Positions 21,493 to 33,017 of a DNA stretch of 49,608 nucleotides are shown here, in pieces. The stretch comes from Legionella tunisiensis (GTDB taxonomy: Bacteria > Pseudomonadota > Gammaproteobacteria > Legionellales > Legionellaceae): assembly GCF_000308315.1 (NCBI RefSeq), contig NZ_CALJ01000232.1, forward strand, positions 1 through 49,608, read 5' to 3'. Position 1 is the stretch's first letter. Every line of letters starts with the position of its first letter. The notes below the pieces were generated by a model that did no database searches, was not told the origin of the DNA, and was given only the letters and a program-made list of their open reading frames with translations. The translations under genes and the position numbers were made by a program.

Positions 21493-22050
21493 ATGATGAC
21501 TGATAAATTGTTTGGAAATCAATCAATTATTGTAACCCTTGATGTCGATGCCTTATTATTTGACAGGCTAAAACAAATCTCTCAAGCGGGTTTCTCTGTC
21601 GTAGAAATTAATTGTAGTGAACAAAATCTATTAAGAAAAATTGTACAGGAATTCCCGGGACTACGTATTGGTGCCGGTAATATTATTAGCACGCAACAAT
21701 TGGAAGATTGTTATAATGCTGGCGTACATTTTGTTTCAAGTCCTGGTTTTCTACCGTCCATCGCGCAAACAGCAGCTATCTATTCCATTAACTATCTACC
21801 AGGCATTGCAACCATTTCTGAAGCAATGCAGGTTATGGCTTTAGGCTATCATCAGGCAAGACCCTACCCTGCAAATCTGATTTTTTGTGCTTTATTGAAT
21901 AAATGCTTACCTATGTTGCGTTTATTTCCAGCCGAAGTCGAATGGGATGAGGCAGAGCACTATCTAAGCCTGCCTGCCGTTGCCGCAGTAAGCATTCTTA
22001 ATCCAGAAAGCAAGCAATTAAATGCATTAGCGGCTGGGGTTCTTGCCTAG
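21493..22050 (+). CDS. KDPG/KHG aldolase-like protein lacking catalytic residues
   Basis: A 185-residue relative of 2-keto-3-deoxy-6-phosphogluconate aldolase (Eda). The barrel landmarks are recognisable: GFSVVEINCS, IGAGNIIS, SPGFLPS, LPGIATISEAM and LRLFPAE. Compared with E. coli Eda, the general-base glutamate is kept (VVEIN). The phosphate/substrate arginine (Arg49) is a serine, Thr73 is asparagine (GAGNI) and the Schiff-base lysine (Lys133, KFFPAE) is arginine (RLFPAE). There is also an extra segment of about 15 residues before that position and an atypical C-terminal third. Classical aldolase activity is therefore unlikely. The frame is intact, so it seems maintained. Its last 24 bp overlap the end of the convergent lspA gene. 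Confidence 0.75.
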   Translation: MMTDKLFGNQSIIVTLDVDALLFDRLKQISQAGFSVVEINCSEQNLLRKIVQEFPGLRIGAGNIISTQQLEDCYNAGVHFVSSPGFLPSIAQTAAIYSINYLPGIATISEAMQVMALGYHQARPYPANLIFCALLNKCLPMLRLFPAEVEWDEAEHYLSLPAVAAVSILNPESKQLNALAAGVLA

Positions 22051-22494
22051 ATCAATCAGGAGTAGAATAGCACCGATACAAATAGCGCTATCAGCCAAAT
22101 TGAAAACAGGCCAATGATGGTTTTTATAATAGATGTCGATGAAATCAGTTACACGGCCTAAAACCGCTCGGTCATATAAATTTCCCACTGCTCCACCTAG
22201 AATCAAGCTAACAGCAGCTGATTGTAATTTTGCTTTCGCCGGTATACGGGTAAGCCAAACAATTAATACTAAACTCATTACAATACTAAAACCGGCAAAA
22301 AACCAGCGGTGCCAGCTTCCTGCTCCGCTAAGAAAGCTAAAAGCAGCGCCTGTATTATAAGCCAGAGTGAAATTAAACATAGGAAACAATGGTTCAGGCT
22401 GATAGGGAATCAAATGAGTAGTAGCCCAATATTTAGAACCTTGATCAAGCAACAGAACCAGTAAACTTAGTAAAAACCAGGGCCATTTTTTCAT
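22027..22494 (-). CDS. lspA: Lipoprotein signal peptidase LspA
   Basis: LspA cleaves the signal peptide of diacylglyceryl-modified prolipoproteins in the inner membrane. The 155-residue protein is intact, with four membrane segments and the two catalytic aspartates in GGAVGNLYDRAVLGRVTDF and the second conserved motif FNLADSAICIG. Its ATG overlaps the ileS stop as ATGA, the usual ileS-lspA coupling. The 3' end overlaps the convergent aldolase-like gene by 24 bp. Confidence 0.97.
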   Translation of the reverse strand: MKKWPWFLLSLLVLLLDQGSKYWATTHLIPYQPEPLFPMFNFTLAYNTGAAFSFLSGAGSWHRWFFAGFSIVMSLVLIVWLTRIPAKAKLQSAAVSLILGGAVGNLYDRAVLGRVTDFIDIYYKNHHWPVFNLADSAICIGAILLLIDLGKNPSR

Positions 22495-25315
22495 ACAAAG
22501 TTTCTCTCTTCATCATGACCACTAATATTACCAACGCAACGCTGACATAAGCCAGGATGATTTGCGTCCTGGCCGACATCCTCACGCCGATGCCAACATC
22601 GTTCGCATTTTTCATATTGACTCGCTTCGACAACAATTCCGACTGCTTCTTCAGTACAGGGAGGTATTTTTTCCATTCTTTCTCCCACTCCTTTTTTATA
22701 ATCGTCAAACAACTTCACACTAGCAGCCGAAGTTATTAAAACAAAGCGGAGCTCGTCCCCTAGTTTATCAAGCATAGCTTTGGTCTCTTCCTTAGGGCAA
22801 AGTATCAATACTTCTGCTGCCAAAGGAGAGCCAATTACTCCTTCTTTCCGTTTATCTTCCAGCGCCTTATTCACTTGATCCCGTATATTTTTGAACACGT
22901 TGCCAGAAAAACCATATCGACATCTGTGATTACAGGCCAAGCATCATACCACTGCTCAATAAAAACGGATTCACTTGTCTGCCCAGGGATTGCTTGCCAA
23001 ATTTCATCTGCTGTAAACGATAAAATAGGTGCCAACCAGCGCGTTAACGCATGGATAATATGATACATAGCCGTTTGGCAAGAACGTCTGGCAATGCTGT
23101 TTTTAGCAGTTGTGTACTGACGATCTTTAATCACATCTAAATAAAAACTACCCATATCAACGGCACAGAAATTATGAATTTTTTGATAAATCACATGAAA
23201 ATGATAATTTTCATAGGCAGTCAAAATTTCATCTTGTAGCTGCTGGCATCGTTTAATTGCCCAGCGATCCAATTCAATTAATTGACTTGCGTCCAGGCAA
23301 TGTTCTCCCGGTTGAAAATCAAATAAATTAGCCAGTAAGAAGCGCGCTGTATTACGAATACGACGATAGGCATCAGCATTACGTTTAATAATTTCATCAG
23401 AAATACTGACTTCATGACGGTAATCGGTCGATGAAACCCACAACCGCAGAATATCAGCTCCGTGCTGATTAATCAGTTTATCTAACGCAACGTAATTCCC
23501 TTTCGATTTCGACAATTTTCTACCTTCTGCATCAACCGTATAGCCATGAGTTAACACAGTCTTATAAGGTGCATGACCATAGATAGCCACTGCAGTAGTT
23601 AACGAAGAATTAAACCAACCACGATGTTGATCAGAGCCCTCAAAATAGACATCTGCAGGTAAACCGAGTGCAGCGTTTTGCTTTAATACACTGTAATGGG
23701 ATACTCCTGAATCAAACCAGACATCCAAGGTATCACTTATTTTTTCATAATGTTCTGCATCATCACCGAGGAACTCAGCAATATCAAGCTCAAACCAGGC
23801 ATCAATACCTCTTTTTTCTACCCTCAACGCCACTTGCTCTAACAGTTCTATCGTATTGGGGTGCAACTCTCTTGTTGACTTATGCACAAATAAAGGCATC
23901 GGTGTGCCCCAGGCACGTTGACGTGAAATGCACCAATCAGGTCTGCTTTCAACCATATTACTAATACGTGCTTTGCCCCATTCAGGTACCCATTTGACTT
24001 GATCGATAACTTTACTGATTGATTGGCGTAAACCATTTTTGTCCATAGCGATGAACCATTGCGGTGTCGCCAGAAAAATCATCGGTGTTTTATGCCGCCA
24101 ACAATGAGGATAGCTATGACGAATCGATTCGTTATGCAAAAGCACCTGCCTCTCCTGAAGTACTTCCATTACCTTGTCATTCACCTTCAAAACAGAAAGA
24201 CCAGCAAACAAAGGAACATTCTCGGCATAACAACCATTGGCTAAGACAGGATTAATCAGAGGTAAACCATAAGCTTGCCCCACCTGATAATCGTCTGGTC
24301 CATGAGCCGGCGCTGTATGCACACAACCTGTTCCCGAATCAGTAGTAACATGCTCACCAAGAACGATAGGCACTTGGCGCTCGTTAAAGGGATGTTGCAA
24401 AGCAATTCTTTCGAATCGTTGTCCTTTAACCTGACCACAGAGTTTGTATTTTTCTATTCCATAACGCTGCATTACTGACTCAACAAGCTCTGCAGTAATC
24501 AAGAAATAATGTTTATCCGCATCGACCAGGACATATTCAAGTTCAGGGTGCAAACAAACAGCCTCGTTAGCAGGTAAAGTCCAAGGCGTTGTTGTCCAGA
24601 TTGGTACAATGACTGGCTTAACTGGCAACTCACCAGCAACTGCCTTGAGAATATCTTGTGGATTCACTGCTACAAAAGCGACATCAATGGATGGTGACAT
24701 TTTGTCTTCGTAATCCACTTCAGCCTCAGCCAAAGCTGAACCACAATCAATACACCAATGAACAGGTTTAAATCCCTGTTGTAAATGACCATTTTCAATA
24801 ATTTTACCAAGTGCGCGAATAATGTTTGCTTCGTAGGAATAATCCATGGTTATGTAGGGATGCTGCCAATCACCAAACACACCCAGGCGCTTAAACTCAT
24901 CCCGCTGAATATCAATTTGACTTGCCGCATAGTCACGACATTTGTTACGAAATTCGGCAGCACTAATCTTAAGGCCGGCTTTCCCAACTTTCTTTTCCAC
25001 ATTCAGTTCTATAGGCAAACCATGACAATCCCATCCCGGAACAAAGGGGGCGTCAAAACCACTCAGTGATTTGGATTTAGTAATAATATCTTTCAAAATT
25101 TTGTTCAAAGCATGACCGCAATGAAGATGTCCATTTGCATAAGGAGGACCATCATGCAAAATGAAACGCTTAGCACCTGAACGAGCCTGTCTAATTTTTT
25201 CATAAATACCTTTATCATCCCAATCAGTCAGCATCTGGGGCTCTCGTTGCGCAAGATTCGCTTTCATCGGGAAAGATGTATCCGGTAAATTCAAGGTATC
25301 TTTGTATTCAGCCAT
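22491..25315 (-). CDS. ileS: Isoleucyl-tRNA synthetase
   Basis: A class I synthetase of about 940 residues that charges tRNA-Ile. The HIGH-type motif appears as [13 protein letters not shown] near residue 57 and the KMSKS-type motif as [10 protein letters not shown] near 605. The CP1 editing domain contains [14 protein letters not shown] and [14 protein letters not shown]-terminal zinc finger ([10 protein letters not shown]...CQRCVGN) completes the bacterial form. The frame changes once or more between 22885 and 22912, where a T run (22888-22892) and an A run (22907-22911) lie close together. The protein resumes at [14 protein letters not shown], so only a few residues are uncertain. The gene overlaps lspA by 4 bp. 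Confidence 0.96.
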
Positions 25316-25425
25316 CTGGGTCTACTCTATTAACACGTTAAGTTCAAAATCGACTCGTACCAAGAGTTGTAGCATATCTACTACCTTGGCACACTGCGAT
25401 GCTCGAAAATCAATCATAACTCAAG

Positions 25426-26357
25426 CTAGCGAAATGCCAGCGTTCCTTTGAATTGTTCTTTAGCCGCAACTACATCATCCTGAATTTGTTGAATCAAGGC
25501 ATCTACAGATGAGAATTTAATTTCATCTCGCAATTTGTGCAAGAAAAATACTTGCAGCATCTCACCATATAGACTTTCATTAAAATCGAAGAGATGTATC
25601 TCAAGGATATTTTTTGTGCCATCAACAGTTGGTCTGCTGCCAATATTGGCAACTCCTTTCAACAGTTCACCTGTACTTCTACATACTTGAACACAAAAAA
25701 CACCTTTCAGTGGCAAGGTTAAACGATGCATACCCAAATTTGCCGTAGGTATACCCCATTGTTTTCCTCGCCCATCCCCTTTAATCACTCGTCCGCAAAG
25801 ACTAAAGGTCCTTCCTAACAAAACAGTTGCTTGCTCAAGTTGGCCTTGCAACAGAGCATGTCTAATCTTAGTTGAGCTTACACGCTCTTCCTCAATAGTA
25901 AAATCAGGGAAAGTTTGTACAAGACAACCCACTCGCTGTCCCAACTCTTCTAGCAAAGCCACATCACCTTGCCGGGCATGGCCAAAACGAAAATCTCTTC
26001 CTATCACCAAATATTTCACATGATGTAAAGAAAAAAATAATACTGCGCAAAATCTTGAGCAGACATTAAAGCTAAATGCTCATTAAATTTTAGACAATAT
26101 ACATAGTCAATTTTACATTGTTGTAGTATTTGTAATTTTTCTCGCAAGCTGGTTAATCGCGCGGGTGCCCGCTGCTTGTGAAAATACTCTCCCGGCTGAG
26201 GTTCAAACAAAAAAACAGTCACTGGCAACTGTATTTTATCTGCTTGCGTACGCAACTGAGACAATAATGCTTGATGACCGCGATGTACCCCATCGAAATT
26301 ACCAATGGTCGCAACAGTCCCCGCAGAAACCTCATCTAATCTACGTAACAGCTTCAT
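25426..26357 (-). CDS. ribF: Bifunctional riboflavin kinase/FAD synthetase RibF
   Basis: RibF phosphorylates riboflavin to FMN and adenylylates it to FAD. The nucleotidyl-transferase half has GNFDGVHRGHQALL near residue 22 and VIGRDFRFGHARQGD, and the kinase half has GKQWGIPTANLG. One base is missing in the A run 26031-26037 (plus strand). Restoring it joins the halves as QYYFFSLHHVKYLVIG and gives 310 residues, the usual length. It lies 110 bp upstream of ileS in the conserved ribF-ileS-lspA order. The usual upstream murJ is replaced by an RND efflux operon. Confidence 0.95.
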
Positions 26358-26449
26358 GCTTATTTAAAAATAATAAAAAGATAGATTATACCGAGTTTAT
26401 TCTAGATTGCGAAACCTTAAGCTCATCGTTAGAAAATATTGCCCGGTAT

Positions 26450-29400
26450 TTATTCAGCAACAGCTTTACCAAAATGACGTCGCACCACAACAAAAAATAC
26501 TGGCACAAAGAAAATAGCTAATACAGTTGCCGTAAACATCCCCCCTGCCACACCAGTACCCACTGCATTTTGTGCACTGGAGCCAGCACCTGTACTTATT
26601 ACCAGAGGTAATACACCAAAAATGAAAGCAAGTGATGTCATTAATATTGGGCGCAAACGCATTCGTGTGGCTTCCAGCGTTGCCTCAATTAAATGCTTGT
26701 TTTCTTTTTCGATGAGATCTTTTGCAAACTCAACAATCAGGATCGCGTTTTTAGCTGATAATCCAATAGTAGTCAAAAGCCCTACTTGAAAGTAGATATC
26801 GTTATTTAGACTGCGAAAACTGGCTGCTAATAAAGCACCAATGACACCAAGTGGAACGACCAGGATTACAGAAAAAGGGATAGACCAACTTTCATACAAT
26901 GCAGCCAAACATAAAAAACAACCAGTAATGAAAGCACATAAAGTAAAGGAGCTTGATTACCTGATAATCGCTCCTGATAGGACATACCAGTCCAATCAAA
27001 ACCAACACCGGCAGGTAATTTTGACGCCAAGCGCTCCATCAAATTCATTGCATCGCCGCTACTTTTGCCAGGAGCAGCTTCACCTAAAATTTCTATAGAA
27101 GGTAAACCGTTGTAACGCTCCAAACGTGGCGAACCGAATTGCCAGTGGCTAGTACTAAATCCCGAAAAAGGAACCATTTGTCCCTTTTGTCCTCGCACAT
27201 ACCAATCGTTAATATCTTTTGGCAACATCCGATAAGGTGCATCAGCTTGGACATATACTTTTTTACCCTGCCACGATCAATAAAATTATTGACGTAGCTG
27301 CTTCCCAAGGCAATAGCAATCGTGTCATTAATATCACTGATTTCAGCCCCCAAGGTTTCTGCTTTTTCTTGATCAATATTAAGTTTAAATTCAGGGGCAT
27401 CTTCCAAACCATTAGGTCTTACACGTACTAGCGTATTAGGATAATCGGCGACCATATCCAAGAGTTTATTACGCGCTTCGGTTAGTTTTTCATGACCTAT
27501 CCCACCTCTATCAATCAGCTCAAAATCAAAGCCACTGGCTGTACCAAGTTCGATAATTGCCGGCAAATTAAAAGGAAACACCAAGCCATCTTTAATATTG
27601 GCAAAAGCCTTCGTTGCTCTATTAATAATTGCAGGAACTTTGTTCTTAGTACCTTTACGCTCACTCCAATCTTTTAACGTAGTAAATGTAATACCCGAAT
27701 TCTGTCCACTTCCATTAAAACCAAAACCAACAACAGTAAATGTTGAAACCACATTGTTTTTCTTTGGTCGCATAATAGCGATAAACTTGATCAGCAACTT
27801 TTTGTGTACGCTCCTGTGTTGCTCCAGCCGGTAACTGTATCATGGTTAATATCATTCCTTGATCTTCTTCAGGAAGAAAAGCTGTCGGTAATGTAAGGAA
27901 TAAATAGCCCATTCCCACTACAATCAAAAGATAAATAAGCAGATAGCGGCCGGTTTTATTAAGCAATTTTTCAACGAGGTCATGATAGCGATGGGTTGTT
28001 AGTTCAAAATGACGATTAAACCAACCAAAAAATCCTTTCTTATTGTGATGCTCAGCAACAGATAGTGGTTTTAAGATAGTAGCGCAAAGTGCTGGTGATA
28101 AAATAAGAGCAACCAAGACAGATAGCACCATCGCCGACACAATAGTCACTGAAAATTGACGATAAATAGCACCTGTCGAACCACCAAAAAAGCCATCGGC
28201 ACAAACACCGCTGATAGCACTGTTGCAATTCCAACTAAAGCCCCTTGAATTTGTCCCATAGAACGACGAGTAGCTTCTTTGGGAGGCAAATTTTCTTCCA
28301 TCATGACACGTTCAACGTTTTCAACAACGACTATTGCATCATCAACAAGCAACCCAATCGCCAACACCATGCCAAACATAGTCAATGTATTGATGGTATA
28401 ACCAAACATAGACAAGATAGCAAAAGTGCCTAATAAAACGATGGGCACAGCAATTGTCGGAATTAAGGTAGCCCGTATATTTTGCAGGAAAAGATACATG
28501 ACTAAAAAACCAAAATAATCGCTTCAATCAGGGTTTTCACCACTTCATGAATAGAAATTTTTATAAAAGGAGTGGTGTCATAGGGATAAACTACTTTAAA
28601 ACCAGCAGGAAAATAAGGCTCCATTTTACGGAGTTCTTCTTTAATAGACGCCGCTGTATCCAAGGCATTCGCCCCCACCGCAAGCTTAATACCCAAACCG
28701 GAAGCCGGAACACCATTATAGCGTGCTATCAGCGCATAATTTTCACCACCCAGAGCAATTCGAGCAACATCACGTAAACGGACTTGAGAACCGTCAGAAT
28801 TGACTTTAAGCAAAATTTTTCCAAACTCTTCAGTTGTCTTTAACCTTGTTTGAGCAATGATTGGCGCGTTTAACTGCTGCCCAGGAACAGCAGGAAGTCC
28901 ACCTAGTTGTCCCGCAGCAATCTGATTATTCTGTGCTTTGATAGCCAAAACTACATCGCCTGGTTGCAGTTGATAATTATTCAATTTATTTGGATCAAGC
29001 CAGATGCGCATTGCATATTGCGCACCGAATAATTGCACATCCCCTACTCCATTTAGGCGACTAATAGGATCTTTGATATAGGACGCTAGATAGTCGGCCA
29101 GATCATATTGATCCATACTGCCATCTTCGGAAATAGCTCCTACGACAAGAAGAAAGCTGCTGCTCGATTTTTCAATAATCAATCCCTGTTGTTGAACTTC
29201 TATAGGCAGCAATGGGATAGCCAACTGAAGTTTATTTTGTACCTGAACCTGAGCGATATCAGGATTGGCACTGGAATTGAAGGTCAATGTTATCGTCGCC
29301 GTTCCAGAAGAATCACTCTGAGAAGTCATGTAAAGCAGTTTATCTAGACCACTCATGTTCTGCTCGATGATTTGAGTGACAGTATCCTGTACTGTTTGCG

Positions 29401-29559
29401 CATCAGCACCTGGATAAATAGCAGTAATTGCAACGGCAGGAGGAGCAACCGTTGGATATTGGGCAATAGGCAATTTGGAAATAGCCAAACTACCTGCTAT
29501 CATGACAAGGATGGCCAAGACCCAAGCAAAAATAGGCCTGTCTATAAAAAATTAGGCAT
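26450..29559 (-). CDS. RND multidrug efflux transporter (AcrB/MexB type, HAE1)
   Basis: Proton-driven inner-membrane pump of a tripartite efflux system, 1038 residues after correction. It begins [20 protein letters not shown] and has the proton-relay aspartates in [16 protein letters not shown] (TM4) and the lysine in [13 protein letters not shown] (TM10). The porter-domain segments of HAE1 pumps are present ([30 protein letters not shown]). The frame changes at six runs: 29546-29551, 28504-28509, 28186-28191, 27757-27761 (probably two bases), 27259-27264 and 26913-26918. No protein segment is lost. It starts 3 bp after the stop of the membrane fusion protein gene. No outer-membrane channel gene follows, so it probably uses a TolC encoded elsewhere. 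Confidence 0.93.
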
Positions 29560-29562
29560 AGT

Positions 29563-30749
29563 TTACTTGCTCTCTTTGTGGTTTGGTGCTTGATCTGCAG
29601 CTGCTTTATTTTTGTTTCCTCTACTTCCTCAGCTTTTACAGTCATACCTGGTTTTATCTTTTGTAGTCCTGATACAATCAATTTATCACCATTTTTCAAA
29701 CCACTGCGAATTAACCATTGGTCACCAATGGCCTGATCTGTTACCAAAGTACGTTCAACGACTTTATTTTTGCCATCAACCAGCAAAGCAGTTGCTTGTC
29801 CCTGAGCATTGCGCGTAATACCTTGCTGTGGTGCCAAAATTGCCTCTTCCTTAATCCCCTCTTTTATTCGTGCACGCACAAACATACCAGGTAACAGTAC
29901 TTGCTTTGGATTGGGAAATATAGCACGCAAAGTAATAGAGCCTGTCGTTTCATCGACAGTAACATCTGAAAATTGTAAAGTTCCTTTTTGATTATAAAGT
30001 GTGCCATCTTCAAGCAATAAATCAACCACTACACTATCATCACCTTTTTTAATATGCCTTTTTCCAATTGGCGTTTCAAACGTAAAAATCCTTACTGGAC
30101 TGAGTAACATCAACATAAATTGGATCAAGTTGTTGTACGGAAGCCAGGGCTTCAGATTGATTTGCTGTGACCAGTGCTCCTTCCGTTACCCTGGATTTAC
30201 CAATTCGCCCGCTAATGGGCGAATATACTTTGGTATAGTAGAGATTAATACGTGCCGTTTCCAACGCTGCTTTGGCCGCAACAACACTAGCCTCTGCCTG
30301 TTTTAAATTAGCCGTAGCCGTATCATAATCCTGATGACTAACATAGTTAGTACTTAACAAAGGTTTATATCGCTTGACAGTTATACTGTTGATTTCAACA
30401 TTGGCTTCCGCCTTGGCTAAATCACCTTGAGCGCTATCATAAGCAGCCTGATAAGTGGCGGGATCAATTTGGTACAAAGATTGGCCTGCTTTGACATCAC
30501 TTCCCTCAACAAATTGACGCTTTAAAATAATACCATTTACCTGTGGCCTGACTTCAGCTACACGGTATGGACGAGTACGTCCGGGCAATTCTGTGGTTAA
30601 AGTCAGCGGACGGGCTTTCAAAGTAACAATACCCACTTCAGGAGATGCATCAGCAGTTTTTGATTTATCATCACCGCATGCTGACAGTAGGAACATGCTC
30701 AGACAAACCGGCAAAAAGCGAATTGCATGAATCTACCGTTATACTTCAT
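29563..30749 (-). CDS. RND efflux membrane fusion protein (AcrA/MexA type)
   Basis: Periplasmic adaptor lipoprotein of the tripartite pump, 396 residues after correction. The signal peptide ends in the lipobox LLSAC, so the mature protein is lipid-anchored at Cys. The lipoyl half-motifs (RPQVNGIILKRQFVEGSDV and YSPISGRIGKSRVTEGALV) flank an alpha-hairpin rich in Ala, Glu and Lys. The beta-barrel follows. Four frame changes, each one base short: A run 30713-30717 in the signal peptide, A run 30084-30088, T run 30045-30050 and T run 29609-29613. The start ATG (30749) has GAGG 8 nt before it. It is the first gene of a two-gene operon with the pump. Confidence 0.92.
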
Positions 30750-30803
30750 TGAAAATCCTCAGTATATTCAACTCCAAAGGGCTACTAAGAATAACGCGCG
30801 TAC

Positions 30804-30815
30804 TGTTATATAACA
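30804..30815. promoter_or_regulatory. 12-bp perfect palindrome between divergent efflux and antiporter genes
   Basis: TGTTATATAACA is a perfect palindrome 55 bp upstream of the efflux operon start, in the 247-bp divergent spacer. The position suits an operator for a local repressor, such as a TetR-type regulator of the pump. No regulator gene is present in this window. AT-rich palindromes can occur by chance. Confidence 0.3.
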
Positions 30816-30996
30816 ATCTTAGCGGATATAAAAAATCATCAAACTTTTACCCTGGATGGTATTGTGATTTGACAAGCAGCCCAATAACATGAGAACTGTA
30901 TTAATTTTTTCTTTTCAAGAAAAAGAACCTCGAAGAGCACATTTAAATTTGCTCGAATGAGCATACATTATGATATTTTCTTGGAGTCATAAAACC

Positions 30997-32717
30997 ATGG
31001 AAAACGTTTTAGTTTGCCTTCTTCTCCTGTTTCTATTAGTGATCTCCGGGGTGATTTCCAGATTCACACCCTCCCTACCTACACCTATCGTGCAAATTAC
31101 CTTCGGTGCTTTGGTTGCTACCATTTTCCCTGATTTTCATATAGGTTTTAATCCCGAATTGTTCATGCTTCTTTTTATTCCACCTTTATTGTTCAATGAT
31201 AGTTGGCGATTCCCTAAACGGGAGTTTTTGTTAAATACAAGACCTATCGTCATGTTATCGATAGGCCTTGTATTTTTTACAGTGTTAGGACTTGGTTACC
31301 TCATGCATTGGCTGATTCCTTTCCTGCCTTTACCCGCCTCCTTTGTCTTAGCCGCAGCACTCTCTCCTACGGACGCTGTAGCCTTAAAATCAATGACTAA
31401 CAAGATACAAATGCCTAGACGTATTAGGCATATTTTGCAAGGAGAAGCATTATTAAATGATGCCTCAGCCCTTGTTTCTTTTAAGTTTGCCATAGCAGCT
31501 ATGCTAACGGGTGTTTTTTCCCTGGGCAGTGCTACTGCCAGCCTCTTTTTAATTAGTCTTGGAGGATTAGGAATAGGTGCTATTCTCACCTATCTATTTG
31601 TTGCCTTGCTAGGCCGCTTAAAACTTAAAAGCGAGCATGAGACTGCAACCGAAAATCTTTTATTATTACTACTACCTTTTACAGCTTATCTCGTTGCAGA
31701 AAAACTTGGTTTCTCTGGGATATTGGCCGCTGTTTCAGCTGGATTTACTATTGATAAAGCCGGATTTTTAGACCGAACTATGGTAGGCATGCGTATCGAA
31801 GGCCGTTTTGTCTGGGGTATGTTGGAAATTACTTTAAATGGTATTATCTTCATCTTATTAGGTGTCTATTTACCGAATTCGTTGAACTTACTCGCCAGTA
31901 CAAACTGTACGATAGAGCAATACCTAATGATCGTTGTCTTTATTACTCTAGCACTCATTAGTCTACGTGCTCTGTGGATCTACTTAACACTCCCCTTTGA
32001 AGCGCTAATTGCACGTCGTCTTCATAAGCCATGGCATCGCCCCAATTTAAGGATAATTGCGGCAATTTCCCTTGGAGGAGTACGGGGAGCCATTGCCCTG
32101 GCCGCCATATTATCACTCCCTGAATTTATGCCAGGCGGCATGCCTTTCCCAGCACGCAATCTATTGATTATCGTTGTTGTTGGCGTGGTTCTTTGCTCTT
32201 TACTAATCAGTTCAATAATTTTGCCTTTAATCTTGCCGGGCTTAAATGCCATTATTACCCGTTCCAACAATGACGAGGAAAAGAAGCAATTCTTGCTGCT
32301 GCAGAAGCAGGTATCCGAGCTATTGAAAATCGAATGCAAACTTTAGTAAATGATATGAACGAACAAGATGCTGCGATCTGCACACAGGTTGGTAACTCAT
32401 TAATAGCCAAACTAAATCAATTCATCGCTTCAAATATTGGAACCGAAACTGAGAAAATGATTAATATAATGGCTTTAACTTTTGAAGAAGAGCTCCGCCT
32501 CGCAGGCTTGGAAGGAGCTCGGCAAGAATTACGTTTACTTAGAAAACAAGGTAAAATTAATAACACAACCATGATGGCTATTATTACTAAACTAGATTTA
32601 AGGCAAATTTCCTTGGTTGGTAACCAGAGAAATTATGAGCTTCATACACAAGCAGAACATAAAACATTAACAACAGAAGAAATTAATCAAGGCTGTTCCA
32701 CTATGGTTTATGATTAA
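30997..32717 (+). CDS. Cation/proton antiporter, CPA1 (NhaP-like) family
   Basis: A 573-residue antiporter after one correction. About 12 membrane segments occupy residues 1-420. The ion-binding motif SPTDAVALKSM lies near 120, followed by QGEALLNDASALVSFKFA and the C-terminal GGVRGAIALAAILSLP. These are CPA1 signatures of Na+ or K+/H+ exchangers that control cytoplasmic pH and salt. A cytoplasmic C-terminal tail of about 140 residues carries a helical region (EEELRLAGLEGARQELRLLR). The frame changes at the A run 32279-32282, one base short, at the start of this tail. I prefer the ATG at 30997 (MENVLVCLLLL) because GGAGT precedes it by about 10 nt. An in-frame ATG 27 bp upstream has no such site. 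Confidence 0.9.
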
Positions 32718-32845
32718 CTCAATAACGCGCGAAGCGTAACTCCTAAGAAGGAAATATACAATATAATTTATTTTCAATAAGTTGTATTATATTTTGAATC
32801 TATCTCTCAGGAACAAGTCACGGCAGGTTGGAATGAAATGGAACT

Positions 32846-32879
32846 ACTGGATATCGCAGGCTTGCCTGCGATATCCAGT
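32846..32879. repeat. Perfect 16-bp inverted repeat around a TT centre
   Basis: ACTGGATATCGCAGGC is followed by TT and then its exact reverse complement. As RNA this makes a very stable hairpin. There is no T tract on either strand, so it is not a standard terminator. It lies 129 bp after the antiporter gene and 139 bp before the exporter gene. Confidence 0.7.
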
Positions 32880-32952
32880 TTCAAAAATTGAGAACATTAT
32901 CTGGAGCTAAATCGTAGTTCTACGAAATTTTAAGTGCGTATTATTTAAGCAT

Positions 32953-32961
32953 TGCTATAAT
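32953..32961 (+). promoter_or_regulatory. Extended -10 promoter of the MdfA-like gene
   Basis: TGCTATAAT is a perfect extended -10 (TGn plus TATAAT), 56 bp upstream of the ATG at 33018. No good -35 is visible, which is common with extended -10 sites. Confidence 0.5.
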
Positions 32962-33017
32962 AAAAATTTCAACCCTTGTTCTTAACTCACATTATTTATT
33001 AATTTTTAGAGACTACC

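Larger units (their letters stand above)
32718..33017. other. 300-bp intergenic region with inverted repeats
   Basis: No credible gene. It contains an AT-rich inverted repeat near 32761-32797 (AATATAAT...ATTATATT), a 16-bp perfect inverted repeat at 32846-32879, a small CGTAG/CTACG hairpin near 32913-32924 and the promoter of the downstream exporter gene. Confidence 0.6.

Noticed and set aside
24765-24785. CAGG...CCTG hairpin as a terminator
   Set aside because: It lies inside the ileS coding sequence and has no T tract.
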